From: CANKHA01 sp034668785
GTDB taxonomy: Bacteria > Pseudomonadota > Alphaproteobacteria > Rhizobiales > Xanthobacteraceae
Reading direction: 5' to 3'
DNA: 20,187 nucleotides
Assembly: GCA_034668785.1 (NCBI GenBank)
Contig: JAXDOS010000092.1
Span: 1 to 20,187 of the forward strand
Position numbers and translations under genes: made by a program. Each line of letters begins with the position of its first letter. The stretch's first letter is position 1. Positions 7,866 to 15,477 of the stretch are shown here, piece by piece. Under the pieces are notes generated by a model. It had not been told where the DNA came from. It saw only the letters and a program-made list of their open reading frames with translations, and did not search any database.

Positions 7866-8264
7866 ATGCGAACCAAGCCATGCCTGACGTCAAGCGACGT
7901 GCAGAAAATGATGGACGCCTGCAAGGCGGAAGCGGCCAAGAACAAATGGAACGTGGCGATCGCCATCGTCGATGACGGCGGCTTCCTCCTGCATCTCGAA
8001 CGCCTGGACGGCGCTTCTATGACGACGCCGGAGGTGGCCACGGGGAAGGCGCGTGCCGCCGCCCTGACGCGCCGGCCGAGCAAGGCGATGGAAGACCGCG
8101 TCAAGGAACGGGCCGTATTCCTCAAATATCCTTACGGCCTGCCGATCCAGGGCGGCATGCCCGTCCTGTATCAAGGCGAATGCGTCGGCGGGATCGGTGT
8201 CTCCGGCGTGCAATCGCATGAAGACGAACAGGTTGCGCAAGCGGGGGCCGCCGCTCTGATTTAG
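7866..8264 (+). CDS. GlcG/HbpS family protein (PF03928-type, heme-binding-like)
   Basis: The 132-aa protein has the compact fold pattern of the GlcG/HbpS family: an N-terminal helix with MMDACKAEAAKNKW, then VAIAIVDDGGFLLHLERLDGA (30-50), ATGKARAAALTRRPSKAMEDRV (58-79), and GLPIQGGMPVLYQGECVGGIGVSGVQSHEDEQVAQAG (91-127). Members bind heme or cobalamin-like ligands or occur in catabolic operons; which applies here cannot be read from the sequence. There is no signal peptide. AGGAGGAAAGG lies just upstream of ATG 7866, a very strong ribosome-binding site, so the longer in-frame start inside the metallopeptidase gene is rejected. Probably co-transcribed with the metallopeptidase. Confidence 0.88.
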   Translation: MRTKPCLTSSDVQKMMDACKAEAAKNKWNVAIAIVDDGGFLLHLERLDGASMTTPEVATGKARAAALTRRPSKAMEDRVKERAVFLKYPYGLPIQGGMPVLYQGECVGGIGVSGVQSHEDEQVAQAGAAALI

Positions 8265-8265
8265 C

Positions 8266-8514
8266 TTAGCGTCCAGCCTGGCGGATTGACCGAGACAATA
8301 CTGCCGAGGACGCCGCGATCGCCGACCCATGAGCGAAAAATGCATCGAACATCTGCCGGAGGCGGGCCCCTCGGGATGGCAACCCTGCCGGAGAAGTTTC
8401 CGCCTCTTTCCAGACTGCCCGCTCGACCTCGACCGCACCGGGCGAACTCCATGCCTGCGACTCGTAGGCACGCGATCCGACGACTCCGAACGGCAACAAT
8501 GGATTTTTTGTCAT
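8266..8514 (-). CDS. Possible small hypothetical protein
   Basis: An 82-aa frame with GGAG exactly 6 bases before its ATG. The product (MTKNPLLPFGVVGSRAYESQAW... ending SRSIRQAGR) has no signal peptide, membrane segment or known motif. About 65% of its third codon positions are G or C by my count, lower than in the core genes here, and other frames are open across the same bases, so coding is uncertain. It converges on the GlcG-like gene with no gap. It could equally be chance or the remnant of a decayed gene. Confidence 0.35.
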   Translation of the reverse strand: MTKNPLLPFGVVGSRAYESQAWSSPGAVEVERAVWKEAETSPAGLPSRGARLRQMFDAFFAHGSAIAASSAVLSRSIRQAGR

Positions 8515-8769
8515 TCTTATCTCCGCTCCTGTGCTTGGCAGGCATAGTGGAGCCACCTATGCGAAGACCTCCACCAATCATTAAAATTGAAACGAACTGG
8601 ACGTTCTTCACTCGAGAACGGACATTCCTGCACTAAAGCGGAGCGGAGTACCTTCGGCATGCCGAACTTTACGCGGATTTAACCCGCTGTTTAGCTCCAA
8701 TCGGAAAACGCAGGACAGCGGACGCATTCATACCTCCTTTATTGCCGTTCCGAACGTTAGCTTCCCGAC
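8515..8769. other. Upstream region of the GGDEF-EAL gene; no supported gene
   Basis: If the weak minus-strand ORF on its left is not real, the gene-free stretch runs 8265-8769. Base composition is lower in GC than the flanks. I see no convincing promoter hexamers, terminator or repeat. The region must contain the promoter of the long downstream gene, which has no clear ribosome-binding site. Confidence 0.5.
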
Positions 8770-11700
8770 ATGCCGACGTTGTGGGATTCCCCCTACTCAA
8801 CTGCGCGACGAGTGGCGAACCTTAGGGCGAGCATTGCGTCGCTGGCAGAGTTGCGGCTCAACGACCCGGGGCTGGTCGGTAGTTTTGTACTTGGCTTATT
8901 CGCGCTGATCCTTATGTGGCTCGGCACAGCCTATATTTCACAACAGGATTACAACCGGACCGAGGCCGCCGCCTACCGGGATACGGGCAATCTCGCCCGT
9001 GCCTTCGAGGAGCACATCATCCGTTTGTTCCAGGCGCACGACCAAATCCTGCTCTTCGTCCGTTCAGCCTATACAAAGGATCCGCAGCACTTCGATTTAG
9101 TCCAATGGGCGAAGGATCAGCAATTCGCCACCGACGTAGCGCTGCAGGTCGCGATCGCCGACAAGGATGGACTGACGATCGCCAGCAATCTCCCGATTCC
9201 GACGCCGGCGCCGAATCTCGGCGATCGCAAGCATTTCCGCGTCCACGTCGGTACAGATCGGGACGAGCTGTTTATTAGCGAGCCGGTGATCGGGCGCGTC
9301 AGCGGCAAACCGTCGATACAGCTGTCGCGCCGGATCAACGCCGCGGATGGATCCCTTGCCGGCGTCGTGATCCTGTCGCTCGACCCAGCTTATCTGGCAA
9401 GCTTCTACGACGCCGTCGACAGCAATAAGAAGGGATCGGTCGCTCTCGTCGGCTTGGACGGCGTGATACGCGCATACGCGGCAGGGCCGATACGCAATAT
9501 CAATAAATCGCTGGAATCAAGCTCGTTGCTCGATCGAGTCGCTCATACAGACGCCGGGACCTTCCTCTCACGCGGTCAACTTGACGGTACTCACCGCTTG
9601 TCGAGCTACCGGCGCGTCAAAGGCTATCCGCTCGCCGTTGTTGTAGGATTTTCTCAGGATGAGGTGTTCGCCGCCGTTCATCGCAATCGCCTAATCTACT
9701 ACGGAGCGGCGGCATTCGTCAGCGTGCTCATACTCGTTTTCATGAGCTTGGTTCTGAAGCACCAGGTCGGCCTACGGCGCGCGCGCGACAGACTGAACGA
9801 AAGCGAGGCGCAATACCGTTCGGTGGTCAACGGGATTCGCGAGGTGATCTTCCAGACCGACGCCGCGACATCGCTAGCCTTCATCAACAAGGCCTGGACC
9901 GATGTCATGGGATTTGCTGTCGAAGATTCGCTCAAGCATCCGCTGCTTGGCTATGTCCATCCCGATGATCAGCCGGCCGCGGTAATCTTGTTCGGGGCGA
10001 TTCCGGATTCGGACGACCACCTGGATTCGCTGGAGCTAAGATTCGTTACTAAAACCGGCGAGGTTCGCTGGATGGAGCTCGCGGCTCGGCCGACATTCGA
10101 TCATCAAGGCCAATTTACCGGCATGGCAGGAACCCTGACGGATGTTACCGCTCGCCGGGAAGCTGAGTCGGCACTGCGCGACAGCGAATTCAAATTCAGA
10201 TCGATGTTCGACACCGCCCCCGTGGGCATTGCTCTGACCGGGGCCGGCGGCGAGCTGCTCGAAGTGAACTCCGCCTTTGCGGCGCTCTGTGGCCGCAACG
10301 GCAAAGAGCTTCAAACATTGACCTTTGCTGATCTTCTACCGTCCGAGCAACGCGAAAAGGTCGAAGAATACCGCGCGCAGGCGCCGCACGACCGGCAGGC
10401 CGCCCCGATCGAGTGCGATATTATCGGCAGCGATGCATCGCAAGTCACGGTGTTGCTGAATTCCGCGCCGGCGTCCAGTTCCGAAAGGCTGCCGCTTGCC
10501 TGGTCAATCATTCAGGACATATCCGAGCGCAAACGCGTGGAAATGAAAATTTGGGAAGCTGCCAAATTCGACGCGCTCACCCACCTGCCCAACCGGCAAA
10601 TGCTGCATGATGTTCTTGATGAGATCATCGCAGATCCGGATAAGCGCAATGCCAATTTAACGCTGCTCCTGGTTGATCTCGATAACTTCAAGATCATCAA
10701 CGATACGTTCGGGCACGAGGCAGGCGATCTGGTGTTATGCGCGGCTGCCGAACGCATCAGTAGTGTCGCCGGCGATGCAAAACTAGTCGCGCGGCTCGGC
10801 GGCGATGAATTTACAATTCTGCTTCACGGAAAGCCGGGTGAGATCGATCGGACTGTGCAGGGCATTTTGTCTTCGTTGCGCCGGAGAATGAATTACCGGG
10901 GCCGAGCGGTCGAGATGTTCGGCAGCATTGGTATTGCCAGATTTCCAGATCACGCCGCCACTCGCAGCGACCTCTTCCGCGCGGCCGATCTTGCCCTCTA
11001 CCGTGCCAAGCACGACGGACGAAATAGAGCGGCCGTCTTCGAGCCAGCGATGTTGATCGAGGCGGAAACCAAATTCGAGGTGCTAAGCTCGGTTCGCTCG
11101 GCCATTAAGGAAAACCGTCTTGTACCATTTTATCAGCCGGAGATTTGCATCGAAAGCGGCGAGATTTCCGGCTTCGAAGCGCTGGCTCGAATCATAGGAC
11201 GGGATGGACGGTTGACCATGCCGGGGGAATTCATGGCGGCGTTCCAGGATCCGGAGGTCGGCCGCTGTCTCGGTCTCAAGATGCTGGAGCTTGTCGCTCG
11301 CGATTTGCAAAGCTGGCTCTCGGCCGGCCTGGACGTAAAGCGCATCGCCATCAACGCCTCAAATCTCGAGCTCAAAGTCGACGATTACTCCGATCGGGTG
11401 ATGTCCGTTTTGCAAGCGCGCGGGATCGACTTCAGGCATTTCGAGATCGAGGTCACCGAAACGGTGGCTTTCGGGGATGATAGTCTTTCAATCGGACGTA
11501 ACCTGAGCGCGCTCGCGACGCAAGGTATCTCCCTTGCGCTCGACGATTTCGGTACCGGCTTTGCCTCGTTGACACACCTGAAGTCGCTTCCGATTTCACG
11601 AGTGAAGATCGACCAATCGTTCATTCGCAATATCGTCAGCGATCAGCAAAGCTACTCAATTGTCGATGCCGTCGTGCGTCTTTGCCACAGCCTCGGCAAA

Positions 11701-11925
11701 TCGGTGGTCGCCGAGGGCATCGAGGACGAGATGCAGCTCGAAGCAATCGGCGGCTTGAGGTGCGACGTCGTGCAGGGCTACTTCTTTGCCCGGCCAATGG
11801 CCGCCGAAGCCGTTGGACCCTTCATGCTGCGCCATGTGGCTAATCTGGCCGCCAACGGGCCGCCGCTACAGGGCATCCGCCGGCAGTCGGCCAAGACTTC
11901 TCCGCTCAAAGTGGTAGGCAGCTGA
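8770..11925 (+). CDS. Membrane-bound sensor diguanylate cyclase/phosphodiesterase (dCache-PAS-PAS-GGDEF-EAL)
   Basis: This 1051-aa protein has a first membrane helix (about 36-57), a periplasmic double-Cache-like sensor (about 58-306; it contains LFISEPVIGRVSGKPSIQLSRRI), a second helix (about 309-329), PAS domains at about 343-465 and 472-590, GGDEF at about 597-757 and EAL at about 770-1020. The cyclase signature GGDEF (677-681) is intact; the residues at the RxxD inhibitory-site position are G and K, so product inhibition through that site is unlikely. The phosphodiesterase residues look complete: E803 of EAL, N862, E894, D925/D926 in DDFGTG, K946, E982 and Q1002. It may therefore make or break cyclic-di-GMP, depending on the external ligand. 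The ligand is unknown. It is monocistronic and convergent with the MFS gene. Confidence 0.95.
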   Translation: MPTLWDSPYSTARRVANLRASIASLAELRLNDPGLVGSFVLGLFALILMWLGTAYISQQDYNRTEAAAYRDTGNLARAFEEHIIRLFQAHDQILLFVRSAYTKDPQHFDLVQWAKDQQFATDVALQVAIADKDGLTIASNLPIPTPAPNLGDRKHFRVHVGTDRDELFISEPVIGRVSGKPSIQLSRRINAADGSLAGVVILSLDPAYLASFYDAVDSNKKGSVALVGLDGVIRAYAAGPIRNINKSLESSSLLDRVAHTDAGTFLSRGQLDGTHRLSSYRRVKGYPLAVVVGFSQDEVFAAVHRNRLIYYGAAAFVSVLILVFMSLVLKHQVGLRRARDRLNESEAQYRSVVNGIREVIFQTDAATSLAFINKAWTDVMGFAVEDSLKHPLLGYVHPDDQPAAVILFGAIPDSDDHLDSLELRFVTKTGEVRWMELAARPTFDHQGQFTGMAGTLTDVTARREAESALRDSEFKFRSMFDTAPVGIALTGAGGELLEVNSAFAALCGRNGKELQTLTFADLLPSEQREKVEEYRAQAPHDRQAAPIECDIIGSDASQVTVLLNSAPASSSERLPLAWSIIQDISERKRVEMKIWEAAKFDALTHLPNRQMLHDVLDEIIADPDKRNANLTLLLVDLDNFKIINDTFGHEAGDLVLCAAAERISSVAGDAKLVARLGGDEFTILLHGKPGEIDRTVQGILSSLRRRMNYRGRAVEMFGSIGIARFPDHAATRSDLFRAADLALYRAKHDGRNRAAVFEPAMLIEAETKFEVLSSVRSAIKENRLVPFYQPEICIESGEISGFEALARIIGRDGRLTMPGEFMAAFQDPEVGRCLGLKMLELVARDLQSWLSAGLDVKRIAINASNLELKVDDYSDRVMSVLQARGIDFRHFEIEVTETVAFGDDSLSIGRNLSALATQGISLALDDFGTGFASLTHLKSLPISRVKIDQSFIRNIVSDQQSYSIVDAVVRLCHSLGKSVVAEGIEDEMQLEAIGGLRCDVVQGYFFARPMAAEAVGPFMLRHVANLAANGPPLQGIRRQSAKTSPLKVVGS

Positions 11926-11949
11926 CCGCACCGCCGGCTCGCGCTGCGC

Positions 11950-13227
11950 TCAAAAATCGTGAGCACGTTCCTCTTTAGTGATATCGAGATTGAGAAGGCG
12001 AGGCGCTTTCAAGGCGGTAACGGCGACCACGACGAGGGTCAGCGCCCCGCCAAGCCAAACCGAACGCGCCGTCCCAAAAATGCTGGCAGTTACGCCGCTT
12101 TCGAAAGCGCCCAACTCGTTCGAAGAGCCGATGAAGACGGTGCTCACCGCGGCAACCCGGCCGCGCATCGCATTAGGCGCCATCAATCGCGTGATCGCCC
12201 GGCGGATAACGACGCTGAGACCATCGCACCCCCCCGCGATGATGAGGAGGATGAACGATAGCGTGAAGTTCTCGGACAGCGCGAAAAGGATCATGCTACA
12301 TCCGAAGCCTGCGATCGCGATATGAAGGACACGCCCGGCGTAACGCTTCGGCGGATGCCGCATGGCGATCAGCATGATCGCCAGCGAACCGATTGCCGGC
12401 GCTGCACTGAGCAGCCCAAAACCGCTGGCCCCTACTTTCAGAATGTCGGTTGCGAAAATAGGCAGGAGCGCGATGGCGCCGCCGAACAAGACAGCAAATA
12501 GATCCAGCGCCATCGAACCAATCAAAACTTGATTCGACAACACGTATTCGACGCCTTCACGTATCGATTGCAACGCGCCCAGTTCGTTTTTGACCTCGGG
12601 TAGCGGCCGTCTGTTCACCCAGAAATTTGCGATTGCCGAATAGGCGAAAACAGCGGCCAGCACGGTGTAAATTCCAACCGGACCCAGAGAATCGTAGGCT
12701 AAACCCGCCGCGGCCGGACCAACGATGCACATGGCTTGGTAGCCGCCACCGAGCAATACGCCGGACTGCACCGCCGCTTCACGTGGAACTATCTGTCCTT
12801 CAAGAGCGGCCTGCGCGGGCTCCGCAAAGGCGCGCAGGCAGGCTGCGAGAAAAGAGAGAAGCAATAAAAGCGTGACGATATCCGGATCGTCGCGAAAGGA
12901 GATCACTACAAACAGGATTGCGAGCACGATCATTGCGCTGCGCGACCAGATAATGGTGAAACGCCGGTCGTGCTTGTCGGCGTAATGGCCGCCGTAAAGC
13001 ACCAGGGTCACGCCCGGTATCGCCTCGACCAGACCAAGCCAGCCGAGCACCAGCGGATTCTTGGTGAGTGCGTAGAGTTGGAAGCCAATCACGACGGCTA
13101 AAGCCCGTGAGGCGAAGACCCACGCGCTGCTTGAGAGCCAGAAGGTGCGGTATTCAGAATTCCTGAGGAGCGATGTCTTGGACGGAATAACTACATTTTT
13201 GCGCGCAGCGACATCGACGGTCGACAT
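11950..13227 (-). CDS. MFS transporter (MFS_3/EntS-like)
   Basis: This 425-aa polytopic membrane protein has about 12 hydrophobic segments. After the second there is the loop motif GGHYADKHDRR (79-89), the MFS motif A pattern. The segment APNAMRGRVAAVSTVFIGSSNELGAFESG is typical of the MFS_3 branch that includes the enterobactin exporter EntS. It is probably a drug/proton or siderophore-type exporter, but the substrate cannot be read and no siderophore genes are nearby. GAGGAGG lies 5 bases before the chosen ATG, which rules out the longer frame starting 15 codons upstream. It ends 24 bases from the convergent GGDEF-EAL gene. Confidence 0.9.
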   Translation of the reverse strand: MSTVDVAARKNVVIPSKTSLLRNSEYRTFWLSSSAWVFASRALAVVIGFQLYALTKNPLVLGWLGLVEAIPGVTLVLYGGHYADKHDRRFTIIWSRSAMIVLAILFVVISFRDDPDIVTLLLLLSFLAACLRAFAEPAQAALEGQIVPREAAVQSGVLLGGGYQAMCIVGPAAAGLAYDSLGPVGIYTVLAAVFAYSAIANFWVNRRPLPEVKNELGALQSIREGVEYVLSNQVLIGSMALDLFAVLFGGAIALLPIFATDILKVGASGFGLLSAAPAIGSLAIMLIAMRHPPKRYAGRVLHIAIAGFGCSMILFALSENFTLSFILLIIAGGCDGLSVVIRRAITRLMAPNAMRGRVAAVSTVFIGSSNELGAFESGVTASIFGTARSVWLGGALTLVVVAVTALKAPRLLNLDITKEERAHDF

Positions 13228-13567
13228 TCGGCCTCCTCGCTTCGAGGCCGCTGCACATCGCGCAGGCCCCATTCAGGTCCGCAGATGACGGCTCGGTTCC
13301 TGTCGTACTTTACAAAGTGAACTAGAGCGGAAGTTGAATTTAATTACATCCTAAAGATGCAAACCGCATTTAACAATGATACTCAGGAACGTGAATGCGC
13401 GAGCGGCGGCCAAGCCGAATATCAGAAATCAATCTGGCAAATCTTACAGCCGGTTTGTCTCCGGTGTTTTAATACCGTCAATGCCGCTGCTGCTAAGGTC
13501 TAACAACTGGAGGGACCGTGGTCAGGATGATCAACAGACCGGAACTTGATCCGGCCCCGAGGCGGCC
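13228..13567. other. Divergent intergenic region between the MFS and pxpA-like genes
   Basis: About 340 bases that must hold both promoters. It is AT-rich in the middle (13330-13380). It contains the ACTTT-AC-AAAGT palindrome listed separately and a short hairpin CCGGA-N6-TCCGG (13539-13554) just before the ribosome-binding site of the PxpA gene. No ORF with good support was seen. Confidence 0.5.
13307..13318. promoter_or_regulatory. Palindrome ACTTT-AC-AAAGT upstream of the MFS gene (possible operator)
   Basis: Perfect 5-base arms around a 2-base centre, 79 bases before the MFS start. The form resembles operators of HxlR/MarR-type repressors, which often control drug exporters. No such regulator gene is in the window, so this is a pattern-based guess. 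Confidence 0.3.
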
Positions 13568-14353
13568 ATGCCAACTATCGACCTGAACGCCGATCTCGGT
13601 GAAGGATTTGGTGCTTACCGGTGCGGAGACGACGATGCGATGCTTTCGATCATCACATCCGCGAACGTCGCCTGCGGGTTCCATGCGGGGGACCCGGATA
13701 TTATGGGACGCACCTTTCAAACGGCAAAGGATCGCGGCATCGCGGTTGGAGCTCATCCGGGCTTTCCAGACCTTTGGGGATTTGGCCGGCGGAGAATTCC
13801 GTTCACTGTCGCCGAGATCGAACGCATTGTGGCGTATCAAATCGGCGCCGCCCAAGCCGTGGCAGCTCTCGCCGGTCATCGGCTCAGTTATGTGAAGGCC
13901 CATGGGGCGCTCAGCAACATTTCTGAGGTCGAGCGCGAGGTTGCCGATGCCATTGTGCGTGCCACGCGCGCGGTCGAGCCTTCGCTGATGATCCTTGGTA
14001 TCGCGCTCAGCGAGCACCTGAAGGCGGCGGACGCGCTCGGCGTTGGCGCCGTCGCTGAAATCTATGCTGATCGTGGCTATACTGAAGCGGGCCGGCTGAT
14101 CCCGCGCGGAAAGCCGGGCGCATTGATCGACGACGTGGATGAAGCCGCGGAGCGCGTGCTCGCCATGGTCGAAAGCGGAGCGGTGATCACGTCGGCGGGA
14201 ACGCATCTGAAGACGCCCATCGACTCAATTTGCACGCACGGCGATTCACCGCATGCCGTACAGATGGCGCTCCGAGTGCGCGAAAGGCTCACAGCAGCGG
14301 GCGTCAAAATCGCTTCCTTTGCCGTGCCAGACATTGGCCGGCACGTCGCGTGA
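13568..14353 (+). CDS. LamB/YcsF family protein, PxpA-like (5-oxoprolinase subunit A)
   Basis: PxpA works with PxpB and PxpC to hydrolyse 5-oxoproline to glutamate with ATP. The 261-aa length is normal. Family motifs are present: DLNADLGEGFG at the N-terminus, NVACGFHAGDPDIM, GAHPGFPDLWGFGRR, ADRGYTEAGRLIPR, and CTHGDSPHAVQMA. The block that normally reads KPHGxLYN is KAHGALSN here, a change in a conserved site. No pxpB or pxpC gene is adjacent, and the divergent neighbour is an MFS transporter. It could still pair with PxpBC encoded elsewhere, or act on another substrate. GAGG is about 5 bases before the ATG. I therefore name the family, not the gene. Confidence 0.88.
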   Translation: MPTIDLNADLGEGFGAYRCGDDDAMLSIITSANVACGFHAGDPDIMGRTFQTAKDRGIAVGAHPGFPDLWGFGRRRIPFTVAEIERIVAYQIGAAQAVAALAGHRLSYVKAHGALSNISEVEREVADAIVRATRAVEPSLMILGIALSEHLKAADALGVGAVAEIYADRGYTEAGRLIPRGKPGALIDDVDEAAERVLAMVESGAVITSAGTHLKTPIDSICTHGDSPHAVQMALRVRERLTAAGVKIASFAVPDIGRHVA

Positions 14354-14532
14354 AGCACAGGCGACGCTTCCAGAGAAGCCGGCCGTGGCATCTATTATTC
14401 AGACATGGTCTCTTTCGTTACGCAGTGCGTCAGAAAGCACGGCGCAGCGGGACAAAACGCCGCTTTAGCCCGGCCTTGACCCGGATGCGTCAAGCCGCCA
14501 TGAAAGCGCAGCCAACCCCAGGATTACCGTCA

Positions 14533-15138
14533 ATGGACAAGTTCACCACGCTCGAAGGCGTCGCCGCGCCGCTGCGGATCATCAATGTCGACACCGACAT
14601 GATCGTCCCCAAGCAATATCTCAAGACCATCAAGCGCACCGGCCTCGGCAAGGGGCTATTCTCGGAATTGCGCTTCCGCGACGACGGCAGCGAGAACCCG
14701 GATTTCGTGCTCAACAAACCGGCCTACCGCAATGCCAAGATTCTGGTCGCCGATGACAACTTCGGCTGTGGCTCCTCGCGCGAACACGCGCCCTGGGCGC
14801 TGCTCGATTTCGGTATCCGCTGCGTGATCTCCACTTCCTTCGGCGACATCTTCTACAACAACTGCTTCAAGAACGGCATTCTGCCGGTGCGGGTCACCCG
14901 CGAGGACTTGGAAAAGCTGTTTGACGACGCCGAGCGCGGCGCCAATGCACGGCTGACCGTCGATCTCGAAAAACAGGAAATCCGCGGGCCCGACGGTGGC
15001 GTCATCAAGTTCGACATCGAGCCGTTCCGCAAGCATTGCCTGCTTAACGGCCTCGACGACATCGGGCTCACGCTGGTCAAGAACGCGCAGATCGATGCCT
15101 ACGAGTCGAAGGTCAAGGCAACGCGCCCGTGGACATGA
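14533..15138 (+). CDS. leuD: 3-isopropylmalate dehydratase, small subunit (LeuD)
   Basis: LeuD supplies the swivelling domain of the LeuCD isomerase. The signature FGCGSSREHAPWAL (77-90) and the following DFGIRCVISTSFGDIFYNNCFKNGILPV are intact, as is the N-terminal VDTDMIVPKQYLKTI. ATG 14533 gives the standard 201 aa; an in-frame ATG eleven codons upstream (14500) and further upstream codons are not family-like. Its stop overlaps the next start as ATGA, so the two are translationally coupled. The partner leuC lies about 8.5 kb upstream, with unrelated genes between. Confidence 0.97.
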   Translation: MDKFTTLEGVAAPLRIINVDTDMIVPKQYLKTIKRTGLGKGLFSELRFRDDGSENPDFVLNKPAYRNAKILVADDNFGCGSSREHAPWALLDFGIRCVISTSFGDIFYNNCFKNGILPVRVTREDLEKLFDDAERGANARLTVDLEKQEIRGPDGGVIKFDIEPFRKHCLLNGLDDIGLTLVKNAQIDAYESKVKATRPWT

Positions 15139-15467
15139 AGGCGGCGCTGACCGCCTGCGGCGTGGCGGTGCTCGCCGCCGCGCCGGCGGCGGGACAGACG
15201 ACGACCTTCCGCGGCATTGCCGAATGCACGCACCACGCGGCGGTGCAGTTTCGGCGCCATGATCCGGGCTTCCGGCGCTTCCTGATCGACCGCGCCAGCG
15301 TCGTTGAAGACAAGTTCGCCGACCGCGTCGGCAACCAATTCGTTTCCACCGTTTATTCCGGAACCGCGACCTACGAGGCCGCGAACGGACCGAAGCACGT
15401 GCGCTTTCTTTGCCTTCATGGCGGCGTCGGCAAGGGGCCAGTCTTCGTCTATACGCTGCCGGATTGA
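15135..15467 (+). CDS. Small exported protein of unknown function, coupled to leuD
   Basis: The 110-aa product starts with a signal peptide (MKAALTACGVAVLAAAPAAG). The mature part has two cysteines (GIAECTHHAAVQF and VRFLCLHGGVG) that could form a disulfide, and aromatic and His residues around them. The start overlaps the leuD stop (ATGA), which favours this ATG over the GTG six bases upstream and suggests co-expression. The stop is 10 bases from the end of the convergent lyase gene. I do not recognise the family; a periplasmic location is the only inference supported. Confidence 0.75.
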   Translation: MKAALTACGVAVLAAAPAAGQTTTFRGIAECTHHAAVQFRRHDPGFRRFLIDRASVVEDKFADRVGNQFVSTVYSGTATYEAANGPKHVRFLCLHGGVGKGPVFVYTLPD

Positions 15468-15477
15468 TTGACGCCTA

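Noticed and set aside
8286..8636. Plus-strand frame of 116 codons between the GlcG-like and GGDEF-EAL genes
   Set aside because: There is no ribosome-binding site, composition is odd (Pro/Arg/Thr-rich) and no motif is seen; the minus-strand frame in the same place is a slightly better candidate.
13493..14206. Minus-strand frame of 237 codons opposite the pxpA-like gene
   Set aside because: The plus strand has intact LamB/YcsF motifs over the same bases.
14440..14500. Possible REP-like fragment before leuD (CCCGGCCTTGACCCGG and nearby bases)
   Set aside because: It resembles part of the repeat seen between ffh and rpsP, but no second half or paired arm is present, so it is too short to call.
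14230..14532. Long N-terminal extension of leuD
   Set aside because: The extra 101 codons overlap the pxpA-like gene, are Arg-rich and not family-like; ATG 14533 gives the standard length of 201 aa.
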